Notes: generated by a model from the sequence alone, not told the origin. Shown: positions 54,718-62,858, counted from the stretch's first letter. The stretch is 64,000 bases of DNA from an uncultured Prevotellaceae bacterium (GCA_946404865.1 CAMJFC010000007.1:18297-82296), one strand, 5' to 3'. Numbers and translations: made by a program.

Positions 54718-55122
54718 TTATCGTGTCACCTTTCTTATGCCACGGCTGTCCTTGACGATATAGATGCCGCGGGGCAGGCCATTGAGCGAGGCGTCGCCAC
54801 GCTGCACCAGAACGCCCGACGTGGTATATACCTCGACGGTGGCGCTTGGAGCCGGCGTCACCTCCACTGACTGGATGGCAGTGGCTCCGGCGCCGAAATA
54901 CATCTTCTTCAGGCCGGTGAGAGGATAGGAGGCCATGGTGGCATCGCCGTTGATAATCACCATCTGGCCGTCGATAAACTTAATCTTGTCGAAACTGGCC
55001 AGTGCCGTCTGAGCTGTGGCGCCATCGGTCTGTTCCACCACTAAATACTCGATGCCGTCGGCGTGGCATACTGCCGTGGCCATCATCAGCAGCGCGGCTG
55101 TCAATGTGCGTATCTTTTTCAT
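54718..55122 (-). CDS. Small secreted protein consisting almost only of a T9SS-type sorting domain
   Basis: A 134-aa protein. Signal peptide MKKIRTLTAALLMMATAVCHA. A ~40-residue part (EYLVVEQTDGATAQTALASF DKIKF in the native order) resembles the short beta repeat that often precedes Bacteroidales sorting tails. Then comes a full type A-like tail (VEVYTTSGVLVQRGDASL ... RGIYIVKDSRG). So the mature protein has almost no passenger. It could be a minimal T9SS cargo or a remnant of a larger protein. The minus-strand promoter (-33 TTTG at 55171-55174, -7 TATCTTTG at 55142-55149) is intact. Confidence 0.75.
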   Translation of the reverse strand: MKKIRTLTAALLMMATAVCHADGIEYLVVEQTDGATAQTALASFDKIKFIDGQMVIINGDATMASYPLTGLKKMYFGAGATAIQSVEVTPAPSATVEVYTTSGVLVQRGDASLNGLPRGIYIVKDSRGIRKVTR

Positions 55123-55141
55123 AGCTTATGTGATTTGCCTG

Positions 55142-55174
55142 CAAAGATAATTGTTTTTGGCGGAATCGCACAAA
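55142..55174 (-). promoter_or_regulatory. Promoter of the mini sorting-domain gene
   Basis: Minus-strand -33 TTTG (55171-55174) and -7 TATCTTTG (55142-55149), 21 bp apart, 19 nt before the ATG. Confidence 0.65.
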
Positions 55175-55212
55175 AAAAACAAGCTTTTTTTGCTCAATCA
55201 AAATTTAATCAT

Positions 55213-55220
55213 TACATTTG
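55213..55220 (+). promoter_or_regulatory. -7 element for frr-rsgA
   Basis: TACATTTG, 60 nt before the frr ATG; no clean -33 seen. Confidence 0.5.
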
Positions 55221-55280
55221 TGGCACTTTTAAGCACATACCTTTATTTATTAGATACTACTAATTATTCAGAAAACGACT

Positions 55281-55841
55281 ATGATAGACGTCAAAGAAAC
55301 ACTCAACGAGAGCGAAGAGAGAATGGAAATGGCGGCCATGTTCCTCGAAGAGCAGTTGGCACGCATACGCGCCGGCAGGGCCAATGTGGCCATCCTCGGC
55401 GGCGTGAGAGTCGATTCCTACGGGCAGATGGTGCCGCTCAACCAAGTGGCCAACGTTTCTACCCCCGACCCGCGCACCATCGCCATACGGCCGTGGGACA
55501 AGAAGATGATCAGAGCCATCGAAAAGGCCATCATGGACTCTGACGTAGGCATCACACCCGAGAACAACGGCGAAATCATCCGCCTGGGCATACCGCAGCC
55601 CACCGAGGAACGCCGCCGCGAACTGGCCAAGCAGTGCAATAAGATAGGAGAAAAAGCCAAGGTGGAGGTGCGCAACGTGCGCAGCGACATCAAAGACCGA
55701 CTGAAGAAGGCCATCAAGGACGGGCTGTCGGAAGACAACGAGAAGGATGCTGAACTGGAGTTGCAGAAACTGCACGACAAGTACATTAAGAAGCTCGACG
55801 ACCTGCTCGCAGCGAAGAACAAAGAGATCATGACCGTATAG
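55281..55841 (+). CDS. frr: Ribosome recycling factor
   Basis: A 186-aa cytoplasmic factor that, with EF-G, splits the post-termination ribosome. Length equals the family (185 in E. coli). Recognisable segments are LARIRAGRANVAIL, VRVDSYGQMVPLNQVANV, ENNGEIIRLGIPQPTEERR and the coiled-coil-like C-terminal ERRRELAKQCNKIGEKAKV part. Its TAG stop is immediately followed by the rsgA ATG, so the two translation/ribosome genes are co-transcribed. Confidence 0.97.
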   Translation: MIDVKETLNESEERMEMAAMFLEEQLARIRAGRANVAILGGVRVDSYGQMVPLNQVANVSTPDPRTIAIRPWDKKMIRAIEKAIMDSDVGITPENNGEIIRLGIPQPTEERRRELAKQCNKIGEKAKVEVRNVRSDIKDRLKKAIKDGLSEDNEKDAELELQKLHDKYIKKLDDLLAAKNKEIMTV

Positions 55842-56774
55842 ATGAAGGGTCTCGTCGTCAAGAACACCGGCAGCTGGTACACCGTCCTCACCGACGATGG
55901 CCAGACTGTCGATAGTAAGATCAAGGGCAATTTCCGACTGAAGGGCATCCGCAGCACCAACCCCGTGGCGGTGGGCGACCATGTGGAGATTGTACGCAAC
56001 CAAGAAGGTACGGCGTTCATCACAAAGATTGATGACCGCCGTAACTATATCATACGCAAATCGTCGAACCTCTCGAAGCAGAGTCATATCATCGCCGCCA
56101 ATGTCGATCAGGCGTGTCTGGTGGTCACCATCAACTACCCGGAGACATCCACCACTTTCATCGACCGTTTTCTGGCCACGGCCGAGGCTTATAGCGTGCC
56201 GGTCATCCTCGTGTTTAATAAGACAGACCGGCTCAATGCCGACGAACTTCATCTACAGCAGATGATGATGACGCTCTACGAGACCATCGGCTATGAGTGC
56301 GTGGCCCTCTCGGCTGCCACCGGCGAGGGCGTGGAGGCTTTGGAGGGGAAACTGAAAGACCGCATCACCCTCTTCAGCGGCAACAGCGGGGTGGGGAAGT
56401 CAACCCTGCTCAACCGTCTCATTCCCGGCGTGCACCTGCGTACTGCCGAGATTTCTGATGCGCACAACACGGGCACCCACACCACCACCTTCAGCGAGAT
56501 GCTGCGGTTGCCCGCGGGCGGCTGGGTCATCGACACGCCGGGCATCAAGGGCTTTGGCACCTTCAACATGGAGCCTGAGGAGATATGCCATTATTTCCGT
56601 GAGATATTCCGTTTCTCGGCCGATTGCCGCTTTGGCAACTGCACCCACACGCACGAGCCCGGCTGCGCCGTGCGCCAGGCGGTAGAAGACCACTACATCG
56701 CCCAGTCGCGCTACAACTCATACCTCAATATGCTCGAAGACAAAGACGAAGGAAAATACCGCGCCGCGTATTGA
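55842..56774 (+). CDS. rsgA: Ribosome small-subunit biogenesis GTPase RsgA
   Basis: A 310-aa circularly permuted GTPase that helps mature the 30S subunit. N-terminal OB fold ([16 protein letters not shown]), then in permuted order G4 FNKTD, G5 SAATGEG, G1 [16 protein letters not shown]3 DTPGIKGFG, and the zinc-binding C-terminus [14 protein letters not shown]. Normal family length. No gap after frr (0 nt), so translational coupling is likely. Confidence 0.96.
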   Translation: MKGLVVKNTGSWYTVLTDDGQTVDSKIKGNFRLKGIRSTNPVAVGDHVEIVRNQEGTAFITKIDDRRNYIIRKSSNLSKQSHIIAANVDQACLVVTINYPETSTTFIDRFLATAEAYSVPVILVFNKTDRLNADELHLQQMMMTLYETIGYECVALSAATGEGVEALEGKLKDRITLFSGNSGVGKSTLLNRLIPGVHLRTAEISDAHNTGTHTTTFSEMLRLPAGGWVIDTPGIKGFGTFNMEPEEICHYFREIFRFSADCRFGNCTHTHEPGCAVRQAVEDHYIAQSRYNSYLNMLEDKDEGKYRAAY

Positions 56775-56852
56775 GGGACAGTGGGTTTAGGGTTTAAGGT
56801 TTAGAGTTTAGTGTCCTTTGTGCCTTTCGTGGATAGTCTTTCGTGGACTGTT

Positions 56853-58151
56853 TTATAGAAAAGAGGCAAGATACAAGGGGAGGTAGAGAATGCCGTTGCG
56901 GTGCGTAACGTTGTATGGGCTAAACACAATGGCTCTGTTGATTATTTCGGGATAAGCCTCCATGGCTGCATCCAGGGATGGGTGCTTTTTGTAACTGTCG
57001 CCAGACTTCACTTCAATAATGGTGATCTTATTTTTTTCTTCAATGATGAAATCGAGTTCTTGTCTGCTTTTCTTGTCGAAATAATGGAGTGGGATGTTTT
57101 TGCCGGATAGCACACAGGCTATGTAATTTTCAGTCAAGGCACCCTCGTTGATGCTCAGATTGCCATTAAGGACATCAAACAGGTTGCCTTTGAGCAACAC
57201 GCTGCTCAAAAGCCCCGTGTCAACCATGTATAGTTTATAGAGCCTTCTGTTTTCTGTCGCCGCGAAAGGCAGTGAGAAAGCTGTGGTGTTGAACGAGTAG
57301 TAGGCAATGCCGGCGTCAATGAGCCATTGTGTGGGGTCTTCGTATTTTCGAAGGGAAGCCCCTTTCTCTAAATTGGCCAAAATGAAACGCTTGTCTTGTT
57401 TGCCCAGTTCTGAAGGGATGGCATCAAAAACACGCTTGACCAGTTGTTGGTCTTTGCCGGCGTAGTTGGTGATGTCTGCCCTGTATGTGGTCAGTATAGA
57501 GTGGTGTACTCTTGCCACGGCGTTGAGGTCAGGGTTGTCGATATAGGTCTGTACGGCATCTGGCATACCGCCGATAATCAGGTATTGGCGATAATACATC
57601 CCCATCTGCCCGTGTATGAAATCGGGCAATGCCTCCTCTTTCTGGCATGATTTGCGCAATAGGGAGATGATGTCGTCTGCCACACCCTTAGCCCATAGAA
57701 ATTCCTCAAAGTCAAGAGGATACATTTTTATCTCTTCTTCGTACCCTACAGGGAATGAGGGAACGGGCTTATAATTGATGCCTAATAACGACCCCGACTC
57801 GATATAGTCGTATTTTTGCTCCTCGACCAGAAATTTGATGGCAGTTCGTGCCTTCGGACATTCCTGTATCTCGTCAAAGAAGATGAGCGTCTTCCCCTCA
57901 ACAAAGGGGCCAAACCCCATTGCCGATAAATTGGTGACAATGGTTCTTGTGTCGAGGTCGTGTTCGAAGGCTTGTATGGCTGTTGGGTGCTTCACAAAAT
58001 TGATTTCTACAAAATGCGCATAATTTCGTTTGGCAAACTCCCTTACGGCAGTTGTCTTCCCTACTTGTCTGGCACCCGTAAGCAACAAGGCTTTTTTATT
58101 TTTCAAGCGATACCACTCTTCTATTTCTGTAATGACTTTTCTTTCAAGCAT
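56853..58151 (-). CDS. ATP-binding protein, AAA_14 plus DUF4143
   Basis: A 432-aa protein of the AAA_14/DUF4143 family. Walker A TGARQVGKTT (about residues 25-34), Walker B LIFFDEIQECPKA (about 92), arginine-finger/sensor GSLLG. The C-terminal DUF4143 part includes a PD-(D/E)XK-like core, ELDFIIEEKNKITIIEVKSG (about 365-385), giving Asp...Glu-x-Lys. Members are common in Bacteroidales accessory regions; the function is unproven. Upstream (minus-strand sense) are five cores of a 33-bp-period array, beginning about 38 nt before the start codon. It is a single gene with no obvious partner. Confidence 0.85.
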   Translation of the reverse strand: MLERKVITEIEEWYRLKNKKALLLTGARQVGKTTAVREFAKRNYAHFVEINFVKHPTAIQAFEHDLDTRTIVTNLSAMGFGPFVEGKTLIFFDEIQECPKARTAIKFLVEEQKYDYIESGSLLGINYKPVPSFPVGYEEEIKMYPLDFEEFLWAKGVADDIISLLRKSCQKEEALPDFIHGQMGMYYRQYLIIGGMPDAVQTYIDNPDLNAVARVHHSILTTYRADITNYAGKDQQLVKRVFDAIPSELGKQDKRFILANLEKGASLRKYEDPTQWLIDAGIAYYSFNTTAFSLPFAATENRRLYKLYMVDTGLLSSVLLKGNLFDVLNGNLSINEGALTENYIACVLSGKNIPLHYFDKKSRQELDFIIEEKNKITIIEVKSGDSYKKHPSLDAAMEAYPEIINRAIVFSPYNVTHRNGILYLPLYLASFL

Positions 58152-58185
58152 TTAGTGTATTTTTTGTATATATTTGTTTTATACG

Positions 58186-58335
58186 TTTGCAACTTTTTAC
58201 AACTAAATTTGTGCTCTATTTACAACTTCTTGCAGCTAAATACACGTTTACTTTGCAACTTTTTGCAAGGGGTTATATGTCTTATTTGCAACTTTTTGCA
58301 ACATATTATGCCGCAAATTTACAACTTTTTTCAGA
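58186..58335. repeat. Five-copy 33-bp-period CAACTTTTTGCAA iteron array
   Basis: CAACTT cores begin at 58190, 58223, 58256, 58289 and 58322: exactly 33 bp apart each time. The conserved part is (TTTG)CAACTTTTTGCAA; the ~16 bp between cores varies. On the minus strand the core reads TTGCAAAAAGTTG, containing the palindromic hexamer TTGCAA on each side. The array lies directly upstream of the AAA_14/DUF4143 gene. It looks like cooperative operator sites on one helix face, not CRISPR. Confidence 0.85.
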
Positions 58336-58444
58336 AAAACAAAATTTTTGAGAAGAAAATCATTTATTTACTTAAAAATGATGGTTGTCTATGACATTTT
58401 TATTATCTTTGCAACCGTTCTTAACTTAACGCGTATTAAATTGA

Positions 58445-58630
58445 CGAGGATTATTCTATTGGGACCGCAAGGGGCAGAACGAAATAGACATGATAGCCCT
58501 GAATGATATCGACAAGACGGCTGCAATAGCAGGAATCAATCGGCAGCGTAGGAAGGTGAGCCCACATTACCATCCCCCCTGCTTGGGCTATACATCAAGG
58601 AGCAGAAATGCTTTGACTAATGTCCTTTAA
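58445..58630 (+). pseudogene. C-terminal remnant of an ATP-binding (DUF234-type) protein
   Basis: The open frame encodes RGLFYWDRKGQNEIDMIAL and DIDKTAAIAGINRQRRKVS, followed by a non-homologous tail and a stop. This matches the usual C-terminus of AAA ATPases of the DUF234 group (YWDRKG-NEID...IAEVKR). No start codon or N-terminal ATPase is present, and the Glu-x-Lys of the nuclease-like core appears changed to GIN. A broken gene fragment; a promoter-like TATCTTTG (58404-58411) lies just upstream. Confidence 0.6.
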
Positions 58631-58670
58631 CTTCCTTAACTTCAGAAAGTTGATTATTATACTTTGATTA

Positions 58671-58702
58671 TTTGGAAAATTGAAGAAAAATGCATATTTT
58701 TG
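58671..58702 (+). promoter_or_regulatory. Intact promoter before a truncated small ORF
   Basis: -33 TTTG (58671-58674) and -7 TATTTTTG (58695-58702), 20 bp apart, 31 nt before the ATG at 58734. Confidence 0.65.
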
Positions 58703-58733
58703 CAGCCAACAAATCAAATAAAGATTCACAACT

Positions 58734-58901
58734 ATGAATGTAAATGTGTTGCCAACACCGTCGTCAGCCACTGCGCCATATTGGTCAGAGTTGAAAAAAC
58801 TTAGCAATGATATTAAATTGGAACTATTATCTTTGCTTTGTAGCTCAATGAGAACCATGCCAAGTTGTTGCTATGTTTCTGACATAACTGTCATGGAGTA
58901 G
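58734..58901 (+). pseudogene. Truncated small antitoxin-like ORF
   Basis: A 55-aa ORF below the track limit: MNVNVLPTPSSATAPYWSEL then KKLSNDIKLELLSLLCSSM. The first ~40 residues resemble, from memory, a small Bacteroidales protein usually found beside a toxin-like partner (antitoxin of a type II-like module). The ending SCCYVSDITVME looks foreign, and no toxin gene follows, so it is probably a truncated remnant that still has its promoter. Confidence 0.5.
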
Positions 58902-59110
58902 AAGTAGTATGGTGCTTATAAAAGTACAAGGACAGAGTATAATTTGGCTATCATAAGTAACTCCATAATTCCAGATTTTTTAGTTGTTTGTCTTTGTTCA
59001 ATTTCGAATCATAAAAATCCAATTAACCAATGCCGGCATGGTCATTCAAATGTAACTCGTTAGTTAAGAGGATGATAGTTGTTATTATATAGAAAATCTT
59101 CACAATAGAA

Positions 59111-60388
59111 ATGATAGTTACTATAATTGTCATTATAATTGCGTTTATTATATACTCATTATCAATCCATTATATCAAAAATTGGATTCATGGTAAGGTA
59201 ATAGATGCAAATCCAAACAAAGACAAGGATGAGTTTTACAAAAAGCATCCTTCTGCAAGGCAGTATGTTGATAATGAACATGTCTGGAATCCCTCTTTTA
59301 AATTAGAACATCAGGGGTTTAGGGTTTTCAATATTCCATTTGTGCCAGAGGATAATGAAATTTTCTATATTGAAAATGATTATGATGAAGAAGCCAATCT
59401 GTTCATCCAAGAAAACCTTGATCTCATAAGAGAAATCCTTGCCAAGAAGGGGCTTACTTTTGTTTATTTGCCATACATAAGTGTTTCTAGAGAAATGGCA
59501 GAGTCGATGATAGCCTATTACTCGGCAAATCTTATAGTTAAATCTATCGATAATGAAGATTATAAGCATGGTCTGAAAAGTGATTTTCTCTTAGATTATA
59601 TGGTGAGTCCACAAAACCGTCCTCATATTACTCATGGCTTTTGCTGGTATAATCAGAAGAAATCTTTATTCAATTTCAAAAAAGTCTGGTATGTCTTTGA
59701 TTATATCTCATTTGATGGAGCTGAAGCAAGACAACATCCACGCGAGGTGTTAGAAGATATGCTTCCTGAATTGGGAACAAAAAAGATATGGAGAAAAGGA
59801 CTTTATAGTGAAGGAACGATAGAGAGTGATGGTCTTGCTGACGATAACTTTGATGCAGAAACAAAGAAGATCCTTTCGGAAATTCAAGAAAAGCTTAATT
59901 CTGTCAGACTTAAAGGTATCAGTGAGGCTATCATAGCGCAGTATGTGAAACCTTGCCCTCAATTAAGCCGGATAACTATAAGCAAAGACTTTACTATCAC
60001 CCTTAATGACTATAATCATTTAGAGATAACAATGGAGCCTCTTGTAAAAGCAGTGTTCATTCTCTTTTTGCGTCATGAAGAAGGCATCTTATTTAAGGAA
60101 TTGTCAGACTATCGGGCAGAACTCGAGATTATATATAGAGCTATAAAATCTAAGCATAATGACATAGAAGAAAAAATGCAATCAGGTTTTGCTCCCCAAA
60201 TAAGTAAAAGTGTAAAGAACCTTACTAATCCACTCAGCAATTCCATCAATGAGAAATGCACACGAATAAAAGAGGCATTTATACTTCATTTCCATGATAG
60301 TATTGCATCAAACTATTATGTACAAGGCTTGCGAGCGTCGGAAAAGTTAATTAGGATTTCAAGGAATTTGGTAATCTGGGAGAAATGA
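59111..60388 (+). CDS. Uncharacterised membrane-anchored protein, island gene pair A
   Basis: 425 aa; I do not recognise the family. A single N-terminal hydrophobic segment (MIVTIIVIIIAFIIYSLSIHY) probably anchors it in the inner membrane, with the rest soluble. The middle contains EIFYIENDYDEEANLFIQENL and ITHGFCWYN, segments with weak counterparts in the next gene (VYVETTYNEKMHRFFEENAEW and FKHGFLWH), suggesting a shared domain. The last third is helical and charged. The stop overlaps the next start by 4 nt (ATGA). A/T-rich, unlike the chromosome to the left; probably acquired. Confidence 0.65.
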   Translation: MIVTIIVIIIAFIIYSLSIHYIKNWIHGKVIDANPNKDKDEFYKKHPSARQYVDNEHVWNPSFKLEHQGFRVFNIPFVPEDNEIFYIENDYDEEANLFIQENLDLIREILAKKGLTFVYLPYISVSREMAESMIAYYSANLIVKSIDNEDYKHGLKSDFLLDYMVSPQNRPHITHGFCWYNQKKSLFNFKKVWYVFDYISFDGAEARQHPREVLEDMLPELGTKKIWRKGLYSEGTIESDGLADDNFDAETKKILSEIQEKLNSVRLKGISEAIIAQYVKPCPQLSRITISKDFTITLNDYNHLEITMEPLVKAVFILFLRHEEGILFKELSDYRAELEIIYRAIKSKHNDIEEKMQSGFAPQISKSVKNLTNPLSNSINEKCTRIKEAFILHFHDSIASNYYVQGLRASEKLIRISRNLVIWEK

Positions 60389-61068
60389 TAATGAAGCAGG
60401 CAACACTTATTCGTCTTGAGCAAATACTCAATAAGGTAGAGAAAGGAAACGAATTTGTTATTATTGCAATAATCTCTATCATTATTTGCCCGTTCATTGC
60501 AATATACGAAGCATGTAAATATGTTGTAAGAAAGATTCGGGGGATGGTTCAGGGAATGGTCTATGACGCAGATAGGGACAAGTGGATAACTAAAAAAGAA
60601 AAGGCAAAGGAGCGTTTGAAAGAGAAACAGACTAATAGGGAGATTCCACTAAAAATCGAAAATCACGTCATGCCTGAAAAGAATGGCAGGTTTTATTTCT
60701 TTGAAAAAAGGAAAATTATTATCCCTTATGACAAACTTGTTTATGTAGAAACGACATATAACGAAAAAATGCATCGCTTCTTCGAGGAAAATGCAGAATG
60801 GCTTGATACTTGGCAGAAATGGCATGGATGGGATATCGTCTCATATAGTTATGAGGATATTAAAGAGGGTATGTTATATCCAGAGGACTTTGTGGTTTTC
60901 AAACATGGTTTCCTTTGGCACTCTCCTAGGAGTTCGTGGGATAAGGAGTCTGATATTTATGGAAATATTCATTATTATTTTGAAATCGATCCAGATTCGA
61001 CCACTTCTATAAAAGAGCAAATGGAACTATTCATACGTCAAATATATGATGCAATAGATTGGGCATAA
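60385..61068 (+). CDS. Uncharacterised membrane-anchored protein, island gene pair B
   Basis: 227 aa; family not recognised. A hydrophobic segment near residues 25-45 (FVIIAIISIIICPFIAIYEA) is followed by a basic, helical stretch and a soluble domain with VYVETTYNEKMHRFFEEN and FKHGFLWHSPRSSWDK. It overlaps the previous gene by 4 nt and appears to be its distant paralog. Both likely act together at the membrane; the function is unknown. The start at 60385 is the ATG of the overlap; a second ATG at 60391 is possible. Confidence 0.6.
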   Translation: MIMKQATLIRLEQILNKVEKGNEFVIIAIISIIICPFIAIYEACKYVVRKIRGMVQGMVYDADRDKWITKKEKAKERLKEKQTNREIPLKIENHVMPEKNGRFYFFEKRKIIIPYDKLVYVETTYNEKMHRFFEENAEWLDTWQKWHGWDIVSYSYEDIKEGMLYPEDFVVFKHGFLWHSPRSSWDKESDIYGNIHYYFEIDPDSTTSIKEQMELFIRQIYDAIDWA

Positions 61069-61608
61069 TACGAAATGATGTCTTCATAAAAAACACGGTT
61101 TCACAAGCCTTGTGGAGCGAAAATGCTTGGTTGCAGAGAGAGGAATCTTTATCTTTGCAACCAAGATTTTTTTCATTGCTAAATGTTGTATGTTTCAAAA
61201 AATATATCTATATTTGCAGTGCCTAATCATATAGCCGAAGCCCTATGGGTTGAGGTCAGTGGATGGGCGCATTTACATACAGGCGTTTACTGCGCTTTCG
61301 TTTCGGCGTGTCGGAATCCGGAAAATTCAAATGTCAGTCTGAAACAAAGCAACGTGGCGCCCCCAAGTGTGTATCATATCTGTCTGTGCCGTAATATTTG
61401 TTACCCTTCAGGTGGCAAAGGTTGCCGGCAATATGGTGATATATACTCATGCGTGGGGCTTCGGCGTTGCTCGTCTTCGACTGGCAGGGCGATTTCCGGA
61501 GCCTCGACACCAGAAGCGGGCATCAGTACGGCTCCACGTTTTTGTATGTTTGATGCTAAACGCTTTTTTTAACCAACCGTTTGGAGCATACGGATAATTT
61601 CTAAAAAT
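61069..61608. other. Gene-free stretch with the first 122-bp direct repeat copy
   Basis: Contains the repeat copy at 61143-61264, with two -7-like elements (TATCTTTG 61150-61157; TATATTTG 61209-61216), and then about 300 bp with overlapping short ORFs in all frames. One frame ends RGASALLVFDWQGDF / TRSGHQYGST, a recurring-looking peptide I cannot assign. No gene is supported. Confidence 0.5.
61143..61264. repeat. 122-bp perfect direct repeat, copy 1
   Basis: Identical base for base to 63059-63180 (offset 1,916 bp). Similarity continues about 18 bp upstream with mismatches. Carries two promoter-like -7 motifs oriented rightward. Confidence 0.9.
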
Positions 61609-61914
61609 ATGAAATGTCGCAAATGTGCTCAAGTCATAGACGATGATTCTAAATTTTGTAAGTTTTGTGGACATATGCAGAATTCGTCACAAGTAAAGAA
61701 AAAAATAAAAGGGTATCAAATAGCTGTTTTGTGCTTATGGATAGTAATAAACTTGTCTGGTGTCCTTTCATATACTCATGGAGATGCAAATAGACGACTG
61801 TTCCCATTAAATGGCTTAGATACGGGCTACTATGATTTTTCAGAGTTTCTCCTCTATGGTATAGGTGGGTGTGTTCTGTTATTAATAATATGGCTGTATA
61901 AAAACGAGAGGTGA
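61609..61914 (+). CDS. Small zinc-ribbon membrane protein
   Basis: 101 aa. N-terminal zinc ribbon with CRKCAQ ... CKFCGH (four Cys, residues 3-21), then two hydrophobic segments (YQIAVLCLWIVINLSGVL near 35-52 and FLLYGIGGCVLLLIIWLY near 80-97). Resembles generic zinc-ribbon domain proteins of unknown role. It lies between the 122-bp repeats with the next two genes. No clear promoter of its own; the repeat's TATATTTG lies about 390 nt upstream. Confidence 0.65.
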   Translation: MKCRKCAQVIDDDSKFCKFCGHMQNSSQVKKKIKGYQIAVLCLWIVINLSGVLSYTHGDANRRLFPLNGLDTGYYDFSEFLLYGIGGCVLLLIIWLYKNER

Positions 61915-61970
61915 CAGTCGCATGTCTATATTATAATGAAGTTCAAGTTTTTCTACGTTTGCTGCGTGAT

Positions 61971-61990
61971 TGCGTGGCGATAGCCACGCA
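61971..61990. repeat. Short perfect hairpin upstream of the Tyr/acid-rich ORF
   Basis: TGCGTGGC-GATA-GCCACGCA, 8-bp stem with 4-nt loop, 42 nt before the ATG at 62032. Could be part of the 5' leader. Confidence 0.6.
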
Positions 61991-62031
61991 TAAGCAAATA
62001 ACTGATTTATAACAATTAAAACAAGAAAATT

Positions 62032-62232
62032 ATGGCAAGAGATTATGATTTTGGCTCTTACGAAGAGCAAGCAGATTACGAGTACGAAGATTATGAGTAT
62101 GACGACTATGAAGATAGAAGCCACAAGTGGACAGAAGAAGACTCATGGGATGCCTTGACAGATGGAATGTATGGTGAAATGCCAAGGAGTCCGATGGAGT
62201 ATGATGCCATGATGGATGCTTTAGGATTCTAA
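62032..62232 (+). CDS. Tyrosine- and acid-rich small protein, uncharacterised
   Basis: 66 aa. The N-terminal half is an aromatic-acidic repeat (YEEQADYEYEDYEYDDYEDR); the second half is WDALTDGMYGEMPRSPMEYD ending DALGF. No signal peptide or membrane segment. The biased composition suggests an intrinsically disordered, strongly negative protein. It lies between a zinc-ribbon membrane gene and an RDD membrane gene inside the 122-bp repeats. ATG start with A/T-rich leader. Function unknown; real-gene status rests on the clean frame and the conserved-looking C-terminus. Confidence 0.55.
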   Translation: MARDYDFGSYEEQADYEYEDYEYDDYEDRSHKWTEEDSWDALTDGMYGEMPRSPMEYDAMMDALGF

Positions 62233-62285
62233 GTAAATTGCTATTGTAAGATAAGTTAAGACGAGTATTAGTTAATCTTTAAATT

Positions 62286-62858
62286 ATGGAAGTCAAAAAA
62301 AGTATTATACCGTTATGGCAACGAATTATTGCCACCATCATTGACAAAGTGATTATCTTGTTGCTTTTTCTTCTCTTTTCCTTTGTTTTGATGACATATA
62401 CAATGCCGGGAAAGTTGGGAACATTTGTGGGGTTGGCAAATGTGCAATATAAAGATATGATGAGTAATTATCTTTTAGAAGATAGAATAGATGATTATTT
62501 CGAAGTTATCATTTTTTTCTCTATCTTTAATCTATTGTATTATATCTTGTGCGAGTTGTTCTTGAAAGCATCGTTGGGGAAAGTGGTGTTTAACTGTCGT
62601 ATATGTAGAAGAGATGGAAAAGACATCAATTGGCTTGATGTCTTGAAAAGAGCTGGTGTGTTGGCTCTATTGATAGTAGTAGCTGTTGGCTTGCAGATAG
62701 GCTTGAATGGGAATATATACGTTTCCTTTTTCTTGTTTTTTGCCCTGTTAGATATCATGGTTTTCACTAAGCAACAATCGGCCGTGGACTGGTCAACCGA
62801 CACCTATGTTGTAAAGAAGTATGCGGAGTATTTTATTGACAATCCAAATCATCAATAG
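62286..62858 (+). CDS. RDD family integral membrane protein
   Basis: 190 aa. Opens with the RDD-type stretch WQRIIATIIDKVIILLLFL, in which the family's Arg-Asp-Asp is here R..D.; a second hydrophobic hairpin (EVIIFFSIFNLLYYILCELF), the conserved KASLGKVVFNCRI (family pattern 'T.GK...G..V') and two further segments follow. RDD proteins are small membrane proteins of mostly unknown, possibly transport-related, function. 53 nt after the Tyr/acid-rich ORF, so possibly co-transcribed. Confidence 0.8.
   Translation: MEVKKSIIPLWQRIIATIIDKVIILLLFLLFSFVLMTYTMPGKLGTFVGLANVQYKDMMSNYLLEDRIDDYFEVIIFFSIFNLLYYILCELFLKASLGKVVFNCRICRRDGKDINWLDVLKRAGVLALLIVVAVGLQIGLNGNIYVSFFLFFALLDIMVFTKQQSAVDWSTDTYVVKKYAEYFIDNPNHQ

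Noticed and set aside
58186-58335. CRISPR array
   Set aside because: The period is 33 bp, but the conserved part is only about 13-17 bp and imperfect, and no cas genes are near; it fits operator sites better.
57960-58394. 144-aa plus-strand ORF with NFLQ repeats
   Set aside because: It is a translation of the 33-bp array plus antisense of the DUF4143 gene; the 11-residue period simply mirrors the DNA repeat.
58595-58858. 87-aa minus-strand ORF
   Set aside because: It is antisense to the truncated antitoxin-like ORF, which has the better promoter and protein-like start.
61183-61597. Overlapping 129- and 76-aa ORFs
   Set aside because: Several frames are open at once, they begin inside the 122-bp repeat and show no domain; treated as non-coding or remnant.
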